From Pseudomonadota bacterium (GTDB lineage Bacteria > Desulfobacterota > Syntrophia > Syntrophales > JADFWA01), in assembly GCA_030610915.1 (NCBI GenBank), contig JAUWQS010000144.1, positions 1 through 5,403 of the forward strand: 5,403 nucleotides of DNA, read 5' to 3'. The notes below the pieces were generated by a model. The model did not search any database, was not told the DNA's origin, and saw only the letters and a list, made by a program, of their open reading frames with translations. Both the position numbers and the translations under genes were made by a program. Positions 1-4,510 of the stretch are shown one piece after another. The first letter of the stretch is position 1; each line of letters begins with the position of its first letter.

Positions 1-504
1 GAGATACATAGCGATTCGTTCGATTCCATAGGTTATTTCAGCGCATACAGGATTCAGATCTATACCTCCCACCTGCTGAAAGTAGGTAAACTGGGTTATT
101 TCCATCCCGTCGAGCCAGACCTCCCATCCCAAACCCCAGGCACCCAGAGTGGGAGATTCCCAGTCATCTTCTACAAAGCGTATGTCATGATCAAGTGTGT
201 TTACTCCGAAGCTTCTCAGCGAATCAAGGTAGATATCCTGTATGTCAAGTGGTGACGGCTTCATGATAACCTGATACTGGTAATAGTGCTGGAGTCTATT
301 CGGATTCTCTCCGTACCTGCCGTCAGTGGGTCTACGGGAAGGCTCAACATATGCGACATTCCATGGTTCCGGGCCGAGAGTCCTGAGAAAGGTTGCGGGA
401 TTGAATGTCCCTGCTCCTACCTCAATATCATATGGCTGCTGGATAATGCATCCCTGATCTGCCCAGTATTTTTCAAGGGCAAATATCAATTCCTGAAATG
501 TCAC
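1..504 (-). CDS. glyQ: Glycyl-tRNA synthetase alpha subunit, N-terminal part (cut by window edge)
   Basis: This is the catalytic alpha subunit of the alpha2-beta2 bacterial glycyl-tRNA synthetase, a cytoplasmic class II enzyme that charges tRNA-Gly with glycine using ATP. The 168 codons visible align by eye along their whole length with the E. coli protein. Landmarks are [10 protein letters not shown] near residue 17, [11 protein letters not shown] near 29, [19 protein letters not shown] at 54-72, the class II segment [13 protein letters not shown] at 73-85, [18 protein letters not shown], and [16 protein letters not shown] near the edge. The family is about 290-300 residues, so about 57% is present and the rest, probably followed by glyS, lies to the left. 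The start is the GTG at 504-502, chosen because homology begins there and a strong Shine-Dalgarno sequence lies directly upstream. No ATG is available at the N-terminus. It is separated from recO by a repeat-filled gap, so an independent promoter is likely. Identification is secure. Confidence 0.97.
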   Translation of the reverse strand, partial: MTFQELIFALEKYWADQGCIIQQPYDIEVGAGTFNPATFLRTLGPEPWNVAYVEPSRRPTDGRYGENPNRLQHYYQYQVIMKPSPLDIQDIYLDSLRSFGVNTLDHDIRFVEDDWESPTLGAWGLGWEVWLDGMEITQFTYFQQVGGIDLNPVCAEITYGIERIAMYL

Positions 505-507
505 TTT

Positions 508-515
508 CCCTCCCC
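508..515 (-). promoter_or_regulatory. Ribosome binding site of glyQ
   Basis: Read on the minus strand, GGGGAGGG is followed by AAA and then the GTG start of glyQ. This is the strongest Shine-Dalgarno sequence in the window and it fixes a non-ATG start. The spacing is on the short side. Confidence 0.75.
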
Positions 516-550
516 GAATATAAAAAACATTTGTAGCTACTCAGGTTGAT

Positions 551-584
551 TAGGCTGTTAGATTACAGACTAACATACAGCCTA
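551..584. repeat. Bulged palindrome upstream of glyQ
   Basis: TAGGC at 551-555 pairs with GCCTA at 580-584, and TGTTAG at 556-561 pairs with CTAACA at 570-575. A four-base bulge interrupts the right arm. An alternative uninterrupted 8 bp stem pairs 551-558 with 577-584. The right edge carries two heptads (CAGCCTA, CAGCCAG, 578-591) related to the CAGCC heptads near 3792-3805. No U-run follows in either direction, so a terminator is unlikely. It lies about 47 bases before the glyQ start. Confidence 0.5.
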
Positions 585-600
585 CAGCCAGAATAGTTAT

Positions 601-626
601 GCACGGACAAACGAGTTTGTCCATGC
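601..626. repeat. Short palindrome (hairpin repeat)
   Basis: GGACAAA at 605-611 pairs with TTTGTCC at 616-622 around the loop CGAG. After one mismatch the stem continues with GCA/TGC (601-603 with 624-626). It has no U-run, so it looks like a dispersed palindromic unit rather than a terminator. Confidence 0.5.
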
Positions 627-703
627 CACCCGTCCACTATTTCATTTTAAATACTGATATTTACATTTCCTTTAGCCTATCTACCTAACCCGGACAAGCC
701 GGA

Positions 704-741
704 AAAGCTCAAAGTTCGAAGCTGAAAGCCCAAAGCAAAAA
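704..741. repeat. Degenerate heptanucleotide tandem array
   Basis: Consecutive seven-base units read AAAGCTC, AAAGTTC, GAAGCTG, AAAGCCC and AAAGCAA, with consensus RAAGYYS followed by an A-rich tail. The period is exactly seven through five units. It is one of several heptad arrays in the window with different unit sequences. Confidence 0.55.
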
Positions 742-788
742 ACAGAGCATCGCTATAAGTTTGAGGCATTCGCAAAAAGTCCACACAG

Positions 789-830
789 TGTCATTCTGAG
801 GAGCTCCTCGCTCATGTCATTCTGAGGAGC
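789..830. repeat. 16 bp direct repeat, two copies
   Basis: TGTCATTCTGAGGAGC occurs perfectly at 789-804 and 815-830, separated by ten bases. The second copy is the left end of the larger REP-like element, so the first is probably a truncated copy of the same dispersed element. Confidence 0.8.
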
Positions 831-942
831 GAAGCGACGAAGAATCTGTGGCTCAGGATAAACTCCGCTACGAAGAATCTCAATGATATTAGATTCTTCG
901 CTATTGCTCAGACGCTGTCCTGAGCGAAGCGAAGGAATGACA
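815..942. repeat. REP-like inverted element with TGTCATTC ends
   Basis: The element begins TGTCATTC (815-822) and ends with its complement GAATGACA (935-942). Inside, CGAAGAATCT at 871-880 and AGATTCTTCG at 891-900 form a perfect 10 bp inverted repeat with a ten-base loop. The right half folds on its own: CTTCGCT (896-902) pairs with AGCGAAG (928-934) and GCTCAG (906-911) with CTGAGC (920-925). The core, GTCATTCTGAG...GAAGCGA...GAAGAATCT, is a kind of dispersed intergenic repeat that recurs in many environmental bacterial genomes. That recurrence is a recollection, not something shown here. Two head-to-head units would match a REPIN-type arrangement. Confidence 0.65.
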
Positions 943-1009
943 GCGGATATGACAACAAATTCTTTTGCCATTTTTACGCGAATTTCACAACTAAGGAACC
1001 AAACGATTA

Positions 1010-1038
1010 AAATTAACATTGTGAATGATCTATGTCAA
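1010..1038 (-). promoter_or_regulatory. Possible sigma-70 promoter reading towards glyQ
   Basis: On the minus strand a perfect -35 box TTGACA (1038-1033) is followed by 17 bases and a weak -10 box TAATTT (1015-1010, 3 of 6 matches). It would give glyQ a leader of about 500 bases that includes the REP-like element. The exact -35 and ideal spacing support it. The poor -10 and long leader count against it. Confidence 0.25.
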
Positions 1039-1089
1039 TGTGAAAAATCCGGCATTGTCTATAATGGTCTTACGTCTGAACGTTTACAA

Positions 1090-1878
1090 TCAAATCCCCA
1101 TTTCTTTGATCTGTTTGAGCACATTTAGAGATTTCAGCTCCTTTCCCAGAATATGCCGGATGAAGCGGTTAAGGATCTCTCTGATCTCGAATGCGGCTTG
1201 TTCAGAAAGTCTCAATCGGTCAATCTTGTCAATCCCCATCTTTTCCCCCATGAGGAGTGTCTTGATTGTTCCAAGGGAAACCGGAAATGAGTCCCGATTG
1301 TTGAAGCTGCACCTGGGACATTTTATCCCCCCGTCGGCCGGATTGAACATAAAGGACATATCGCAATACGCACTTAGGTCGTCAACGGGTGTCCTGCAGG
1401 CAGTGCACCTATCTAAGACCGGCTCAAATCCTGTAAGTTTCAGCAACTGTAATTCAAAGAGACTCATCATTGTCTCTGAACCGTTTCCGGTCTCAAGAAG
1501 TCCAAGAAAATCATGCAACAATTGAAACAAGTTCCGGTTTTTTTTGCCTTCCCTTGTAAACTGATTAACAAGATCAACAAAATAGGATGCGATAAGAGTC
1601 CCTTCCATATCTGATCTGATGCCGGAATAATAGTTTGTCACGTCACAACCTTCAACCAGTGCGAGTCCTCCTCTTCTGCTCCTGGAAAAGAGAATATTGG
1701 AGCAGGAAAACAATTCAAAGGCGTTAGGGAATCTCTTTTTGCTGCGCCTGGCTCCCTTTGCAATCCCCTTCAGCTTGCCGAAATTATCTGTATAGAAGGT
1801 TATAATCCTGTCAGATTCTTCATAATCCAGAGAACGGAGAACGATAGCAGAAGCCTTATTGCTGGTTCTCGGAATCAT
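1090..1878 (-). CDS. recO: DNA repair protein RecO
   Basis: RecO is the cytoplasmic mediator that, with RecR and RecF, loads RecA onto SSB-coated single-stranded DNA and can anneal strands, in gap repair by homologous recombination. The 262-residue product has the usual family length. Residues about 6-80 form the N-terminal OB fold, with AIVLRSLDYEESDRIITFYT and GKLKGIAKGARRSKKRF as typical strands. A helical region follows. A zinc ribbon is completed by Cys158-x2-Cys161 and Cys187-x2-Cys190, with another Cys at 172. The C-terminal helices contain FIRHILGKELKSL. The ATG at 1878-1876 is chosen because the OB fold begins a few residues later. The ribosome site before it is weak (TTAAAGAT). Neighbours are mgtE 470 bases upstream and glyQ 585 bases downstream, so it is probably transcribed alone. 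Nothing in the protein looks damaged. Confidence 0.96.
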   Translation of the reverse strand: MIPRTSNKASAIVLRSLDYEESDRIITFYTDNFGKLKGIAKGARRSKKRFPNAFELFSCSNILFSRSRRGGLALVEGCDVTNYYSGIRSDMEGTLIASYFVDLVNQFTREGKKNRNLFQLLHDFLGLLETGNGSETMMSLFELQLLKLTGFEPVLDRCTACRTPVDDLSAYCDMSFMFNPADGGIKCPRCSFNNRDSFPVSLGTIKTLLMGEKMGIDKIDRLRLSEQAAFEIREILNRFIRHILGKELKSLNVLKQIKEMGI

Positions 1879-1893
1879 ATCTTTAACTGCTCA

Positions 1894-1914
1894 GGTTCAC
1901 GGTTCAAGTTCGTA
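1894..1914. repeat. Short heptad run (GGTTCAC)
   Basis: GGTTCAC, GGTTCAA and a diverged GTTCGTA follow each other at seven-base spacing. The motif GGTTCA has an inverted partner, TGAACC, at 2339-2344, directly beside the mgtE stop codon. It is the outermost layer of the mirrored block, though at six bases it is not significant on its own. Confidence 0.4.
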
Positions 1915-1931
1915 GGGTTGATTAAGGAGCG
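1912..1931 (+). repeat. Diverged copy of the GTAGGGT-GATTAAG repeat
   Basis: GTAGGGTTGATTAAG followed by GAGCG matches, with few differences, the complement of 2313-2334, which reads GTAGGGTGGATTAAG then CGAAGCG. The two copies are inverted about the centre of the gap. The left copy has lost the far hairpin arm seen on the right. Confidence 0.6.
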
Positions 1932-1932
1932 T

Positions 1933-1974
1933 AATAATGTAAATATTAAATTTTAAAATGAAAAACGTAAAATG
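1933..1974 (-). repeat. AT-rich heptad array, left arm
   Basis: Read on the minus strand from 1974, the units are CATTTTA, CGTTTTT, CATTTTA, AAATTTA, ATATTTA and CATTATT, with exact seven-base spacing. The CATTTTA-like units correspond to the plus-strand array at 2255-2303, so the two arrays are inverted relative to each other. Low complexity weakens the comparison, but the shared period and unit are clear. Confidence 0.5.
1943..1971 (-). promoter_or_regulatory. Possible recO promoter inside the AT-rich heptads
   Basis: On the minus strand TTTACG (1971-1966) and TAATAT (1948-1943) are separated by 17 bases. Each matches the sigma-70 consensus at four of six positions. Transcription would begin near 1936, giving recO a leader of nearly 60 bases. 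AT-rich sequence produces such matches easily, so this is tentative. Confidence 0.2.
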
Positions 1975-2011
1975 CAGACCTTGTCAAGTGGTCGAGTGGT
2001 CAAGTAGTTGG
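1975..2011 (+). repeat. CAGACC-octamer element, copy 1 (diverged, plus orientation)
   Basis: The copy starts CAGACCTTGTCAAGTG and contains the octamers GTCAAGTG (1983-1990), GTCGAGTG (1991-1998) and GTCAAGTA (1999-2006). It aligns base for base, with scattered substitutions, to the complement of 2190-2235. It therefore forms an imperfect terminal inverted repeat with that copy around the interval 2012-2189. Confidence 0.65.
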
Positions 2012-2027
2012 TATTATTCAAGTTATG

Positions 2028-2158
2028 AAGTGCCTAAAGTGAGCTAAAGTTAAGGAATGGACGTATCGGCGCTGCCAATTCCAGAGGTGAATTAATGGAG
2101 CGAAGCAACTCCTTTAACTTTAGGCACTTTAATATACTTTAGCTCACTTTAGGCACTT
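2028..2158. repeat. Perfect 23 bp inverted repeat built from 9-10 bp units
   Basis: The left arm 2028-2050 (AAGTGCCTAAAGTGAGC...) is the exact complement of the right arm 2136-2158. Both arms are made of units AAGTGCCTA and AAGTGAGCTA. On the complement, the right side continues through AAGTATATTA to a second AAGTGCCTA, so it has five units against three on the left. A second partner (13 bases at 2117-2129) can also pair with 2028-2040, giving alternative folds. The loop, 2051-2135, holds no gene. In RNA or cruciform DNA this is the strongest secondary structure in the window. Confidence 0.85.
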
Positions 2159-2189
2159 ATTTGTGTAATGTATTGAATTGTTGGTGATT

Positions 2190-2235
2190 TTTTCCCACTC
2201 GACTACTTTCCCACTCGACTATTTAACGAGGTCTG
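2190..2235 (-). repeat. CAGACC-octamer element, copy 2 (46 bp, exact duplicate of copy 3)
   Basis: The 46 bases are identical to 3834-3879, in the same orientation, on the opposite side of mgtE. On the minus strand the copy starts CAGACCTCGTTAAATAG and contains the octamer GTCGAGTG twice, 16 bases apart, each followed by GGAAA. It is the inverted partner of the diverged copy at 1975-2011. Confidence 0.9.
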
Positions 2236-2254
2236 AAAATGAAAAAACACCCTG

Positions 2255-2303
2255 CATTTCTCATTTCTCATTTCTCATTTTAGTATTTTCATTTTTCAGT
2301 TTT
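2255..2303 (+). repeat. AT-rich heptad array, right arm
   Basis: Seven consecutive seven-base units read CATTTCT three times perfectly, then CATTTTA, GTATTTT, CATTTTT and CAGTTTT. This is the longest heptad array in the window and mirrors the array at 1933-1974. It lies about 45 bases beyond the mgtE stop codon on the downstream side. Confidence 0.7.
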
Positions 2304-2304
2304 C

Positions 2305-2330
2305 GGTGGATTCGCTTCGCTTAATCCACC
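2305..2330. repeat. GGTGGATT hairpin repeat downstream of mgtE
   Basis: GGTGGATT at 2305-2312 pairs with AATCCACC at 2323-2330 around a ten-base CGCTTCGCTT loop. It ends 18 bases from the mgtE stop codon. In the direction of mgtE transcription it is followed by A-rich rather than U-rich sequence, so it is not a standard terminator. The sequence resembles a palindromic intergenic repeat found in several bacterial groups (recollection, not checked). Confidence 0.65.
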
Positions 2331-2348
2331 CTACACCCTGAACCATAG

Positions 2349-3716
2349 TTATATCAATAATTTCAGAAAGATAGTTGCCAGACCGAGAAAGGACAAAAAT
2401 CCAAAGGCATCTGTCAAGCCGGTAACAAACATATTGGAGCAGAGGGCAGGATCGATTCTCAACCATTTCAAACTCAGAGGTATTAATGTTCCTATCAACG
2501 TGCCCCAAAAAATGTTAATTATCATCGCCAGGCCAAGCACAACGCCCAATACAGGCATGCCTTTCCAGAGATAACCTATGATTCCGGTAACTACACCTAC
2601 TGCCACACCGTTTGATAGACCTACGAATATCTGTGTGTAAAGGACTTTTTTCGAATTTTCAAAGGTTATCTCTCCCAGGGCCAGACCCCTTACGATCAAG
2701 GCAATAGACTGGGCTCCCGCATTTCCGCCAAGCCCTGCCACCACAGGCATAAAGACAACCAGGGCCACCAGCATCTTGATTGTATCTTCAAAAAATCCGA
2801 TCACAAAAGCAGAAAAAGAGGCCGTGAGGAGATTCAGGTAAAGCCACGGCAGCCTTCTTTTTATAGCCTGAGCGGGGTTGCTGAAAACACTATCATCTTC
2901 ACCCAGACCTGCCATCCTGTAAAGGTCTTCTGATGTCTCCTCTTCTATGACATCAACTACGTCATCTACGGTGATCCTTCCTATCAATTTGTCCTCATGA
3001 TCAACAACAGGAAGAGAGACAAGGTCATACTTCCCAAACATTCTGGCAACCTCTTCCTGATCCACATCAACGTGAACGCTCGGCATGTTTTTATCCATGA
3101 CTTCGGACACCGAAATGTTCGGTTTGGTCGTGACGAGTTGTTGGAGAGGCACTGTCCCGATCAGCCTGTTTTCTTTGTCTATAATGAATACATTGTAGAT
3201 GTTTTCAATCTCTTCTGATTCCGATGCCTTGATAACGGCCTGAATGGCATCCCGGATAGTGGCTCCCTCCCGAACAGAGGAAAGTTCCGACTGCATGATG
3301 CCGCCGGCGCTGTCCTCTTTATATTTCAGGAGTTGCTTCACATCCTCGGAATCCTCCGGTTCGATTCCTTCAAGGACAGCCCTGGCCTGCTCATCGGAGA
3401 GATCGGCGATCAGATCGGCGGCGTCATCCGACTTCATTTCATCGACGATCTCGGTCAGTTTTTTGTCGGAGATGTCTTCTAATATCTGTTCCCTGGAAAC
3501 GTCGCTCAACTCCAAAATGACGTCAGAGGCCTTCTCAATATCCAGCAAAGCAAATAGACGGATCTTCTCTTCCTCTCTCAGATGATCGATCAGATCAGCA
3601 ATATCAGCAGGGTGGAGTCGCGTGAAGAGATCGATAATATCGAACTCCCTCTTGAGGTCGATCCACTCCCTCAACTGTTGAAGATATCTTGCTTGCTCCG
3701 TCTTTTCCTTTTTCAT
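2349..3716 (-). CDS. mgtE: Magnesium channel/transporter MgtE
   Basis: MgtE is a homodimeric inner-membrane Mg2+ channel that closes when its cytoplasmic domains bind Mg2+. Co2+ can also permeate some members. The 455-residue length matches the family (450 in Thermus thermophilus). Residues about 25-130 form the acidic helical N domain (LHPADIADLIDHL, SDDAADLIADL). CBS 1 starts near SAGGIMQSE (136-144) and CBS 2 near VSEVMDKNMPSV (203-214), ending at DDVVDVIEEE. The membrane domain, about 287-455, has roughly five helices. It carries VAGLGGNAGAQS (326-337) and the pore helix IDPALCSNMFVTGLTD (421-436), whose Asp436 corresponds to the Mg2+-binding Asp432 of Thermus. The ATG at 3716-3714 has no good ribosome site, which is odd, but there is no better start. 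No M-box or ykkC-type leader is recognisable upstream; a terminator-like hairpin lies there instead. Identification is secure. Confidence 0.97.
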   Translation of the reverse strand: MKKEKTEQARYLQQLREWIDLKREFDIIDLFTRLHPADIADLIDHLREEEKIRLFALLDIEKASDVILELSDVSREQILEDISDKKLTEIVDEMKSDDAADLIADLSDEQARAVLEGIEPEDSEDVKQLLKYKEDSAGGIMQSELSSVREGATIRDAIQAVIKASESEEIENIYNVFIIDKENRLIGTVPLQQLVTTKPNISVSEVMDKNMPSVHVDVDQEEVARMFGKYDLVSLPVVDHEDKLIGRITVDDVVDVIEEETSEDLYRMAGLGEDDSVFSNPAQAIKRRLPWLYLNLLTASFSAFVIGFFEDTIKMLVALVVFMPVVAGLGGNAGAQSIALIVRGLALGEITFENSKKVLYTQIFVGLSNGVAVGVVTGIIGYLWKGMPVLGVVLGLAMIINIFWGTLIGTLIPLSLKWLRIDPALCSNMFVTGLTDAFGFLSFLGLATIFLKLLI

Positions 3717-3736
3717 AGTAAAAACCGCGTGGAGGC

Positions 3737-3790
3737 AAAAAAGTGGTCAGTGGTCAGTGGTCAGAAAATACTGTTCACTGACCACTGACC
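3737..3790 (-). terminator. Terminator- or attenuator-like hairpin just upstream of mgtE
   Basis: On the minus strand GGTCAGTGGTCAG (3790-3778) pairs perfectly with CTGACCACTGACC at 3764-3752, or seven bases further on at 3757-3745. The second register is followed by AC and six T (3742-3737). The 13 bp stem plus U-run fits a rho-independent terminator. The U-run ends only 20 bases before the mgtE start codon, leaving no room for a promoter between them. It would therefore either end transcripts arriving from upstream or attenuate mgtE. The heptad repeats could also form such a stem by chance of their sequence. Confidence 0.45.
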
Positions 3791-3805
3791 TTCAGCCTTC
3801 AGCCT
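3743..3805. repeat. Two opposed heptanucleotide arrays
   Basis: GTGGTCA occurs three times in perfect tandem (3743-3763). After seven further bases come CTGTTCA, CTGACCA, CTGACCT, TCAGCCT and TCAGCCT (3771-3805), again at exact seven-base spacing. The second array is the approximate complement of the first, which creates the hairpin. TCAGCC is shared with the CAGCC heptads near 578-591. Confidence 0.75.
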
Positions 3806-3833
3806 AAACAACCTAATGAAATCGTTTGTGGTC

Positions 3834-3879
3834 TTTTCCCACTCGACTACTTTCCCACTCGACTATTTAACGAGGTCTG
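3834..3879 (-). repeat. CAGACC-octamer element, copy 3 (exact 46 bp duplicate)
   Basis: It is identical over 46 bases to 2190-2235 and in the same orientation, starting 1,644 bases further along. The pair brackets mgtE. Bases immediately outside differ, so the match ends sharply on both sides. No inverted partner of this copy was found in its own gap, unlike copy 2. Confidence 0.9.
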
Positions 3880-4066
3880 TAATGATGACGGTTTCGTAAA
3901 AAGCCGAAATTGCTCCCTCTCCCCCGACAGGAGGGTTAGAGTGATGGTGAATAGAAAGTTATTTCACTCACTTACATCCCCCTCCCTTTAATCCCCTTCC
4001 TTTAGGGGAGAAAAGAAATCTGACTTCCAAGTAACTTACACGAAATCGCACCCAGTAAGTGACTAC

Positions 4067-4085
4067 GTCGGGCGAGACGCCCGAC
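4067..4085. repeat. GC-rich hairpin repeat
   Basis: GTCGGGCG (4067-4074) pairs perfectly with CGCCCGAC (4078-4085) around an AGA loop. No U-run follows on either strand. Its form matches dispersed GTCGGGCG...CGCCCGAC palindromes of other genomes (recollection). Confidence 0.6.
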
Positions 4086-4117
4086 CTACTGCGGGGAAAA
4101 ATACCGACCAGCCGCAG

Positions 4118-4136
4118 GACAGGCATCCTTCCTGTC
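4118..4136. repeat. Small hairpin repeat
   Basis: GACAGG (4118-4123) pairs with CCTGTC (4131-4136) around a seven-base loop. It lies 32 bases from the previous hairpin and has a similar layout with a different sequence. Confidence 0.45.
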
Positions 4137-4363
4137 TATAAAAATGAATGTGACCTGGCATTAGATTCAAGTTTCTTCCCATTACAATGCCGTAAAACGG
4201 CATAGCGGAGCTTTTTACGAGATCACCAATGATAATATAAGCCTCGGAATCTGTCAACAGATTGAATGAAACCCTGAACACGCAGCCCCATATACTGACC
4301 TGCAATTCCTGGTATCCTCCCGAAAAGGCAATAATTATACATAATGGGTATCAGCTCAATGAA

Positions 4364-4421
4364 TAGCGGAAGGCATATGGCAGAAGCATGTAGCGGAAGG
4401 CTTCAGCCTTCCATGTGCTTC
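4364..4421. repeat. TAGCGGAAGGC repeat with hairpin
   Basis: TAGCGGAAGGC occurs at 4364-4374 and 4391-4401. In the second copy GGAAGGC (4395-4401) pairs with GCCTTCC (4406-4412) around TTCA, and an outer stem pairs GAAGCA (4383-4388) with TGCTTC (4416-4421). The first copy lacks its partner arm, suggesting a partial duplicate. Confidence 0.55.
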
Positions 4422-4445
4422 AGTCATACTGTGTTACGTGAATAT

Positions 4446-4463
4446 GGAGACATGAAGGTCTCC
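4446..4463. repeat. GGAGAC hairpin
   Basis: GGAGAC (4446-4451) pairs with GTCTCC (4458-4463) around ATGAAG. A run of eight G follows at 4470-4477. Confidence 0.4.
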
Positions 4464-4493
4464 ACTACAGGGGGGGGCTGCGCAAAGCTCAAA

Positions 4494-4510
4494 GGCGTAA
4501 CCTCTACGCC
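4494..4510. repeat. GGCGTA hairpin
   Basis: GGCGTA (4494-4499) pairs with TACGCC (4505-4510) around ACCTC. On the minus strand it is about 95 bases beyond the tonB stop and is followed by TTTGAGC, too few consecutive U for a confident terminator call. Confidence 0.4.

Larger units (their letters stand above)
505..1089. other. Repeat-rich gap between recO and glyQ
   Basis: The stretch of 585 bases has no convincing gene. From glyQ outward it holds a bulged palindrome (551-584), a second palindrome (601-626), a degenerate heptad array (704-741), a 16 bp direct repeat (789-830) that runs into a large REP-like element (815-942), and a promoter-like pair of boxes (1010-1038). Open frames crossing 753-1019 and 883-1128 are translations of the REP-like element, with no family resemblance. 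Nothing resembling a rho-independent terminator follows the recO stop at 1090. Confidence 0.7.
1879..2348. other. Gap between mgtE and recO, a nested mirror of repeats
   Basis: The 470 bases hold no gene. Almost all of it is accounted for by repeat families placed symmetrically about a centre near 2093. From outside in these are a GGTTCA motif, a GTAGGGT-GATTAAG unit, AT-rich heptads, an octamer element beginning CAGACC, and a perfect 23 bp inverted repeat. The only unpaired block is 2059-2110, which contains GAGCGAAGC and short AATTC/GAATT arms. A weak recO promoter can be drawn within the left heptads. Confidence 0.75.

Noticed and set aside
505..600. T-box or similar leader before glyQ
   Set aside because: No T-box core sequence is visible, and the palindrome at 551-584 lacks a following U-run.
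753..1128. Open frames on both strands across the recO-glyQ gap (about 80-90 codons each)
   Set aside because: They translate the REP-like element (for example ILRRFAPQNDMSEE), have no ribosome sites, and overlap each other on opposite strands.
1025..1525. Plus-strand frame of 166 codons opposite recO
   Set aside because: It lies antisense to a clear recO frame, and its product shows no family resemblance.
1956..2247. Target-site duplication (AAAATGAAAAA) flanking the CAGACC inverted pair
   Set aside because: The left copy is eight bases away from the element edge and the sequence is A-rich low complexity, so it does not qualify as a flanking duplication.
2305..2330. Rho-independent terminator of mgtE
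   Set aside because: The stem is good, but the sequence after it in the mgtE direction is GAAAACTG, without a U-run.
3244..3585. Serine-rich plus-strand frame opposite mgtE
   Set aside because: Low-complexity antisense of the acidic MgtE N domain; only the minus strand shows a conserved family.
3743..3879. CRISPR array
   Set aside because: Units are 7 or 16 bases and adjacent, with no unique spacers of regular length and no cas genes.
3717..4060. Magnesium riboswitch (M-box or ykoK type) upstream of mgtE
   Set aside because: No conserved core could be recognised by eye; the region is heptads and degraded repeats. Only a covariance-model search would settle this.
4470..4477. Run of eight G as a phase-variation switch
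   Set aside because: It is about 125 bases downstream of the tonB stop, with no frame or promoter it could switch.
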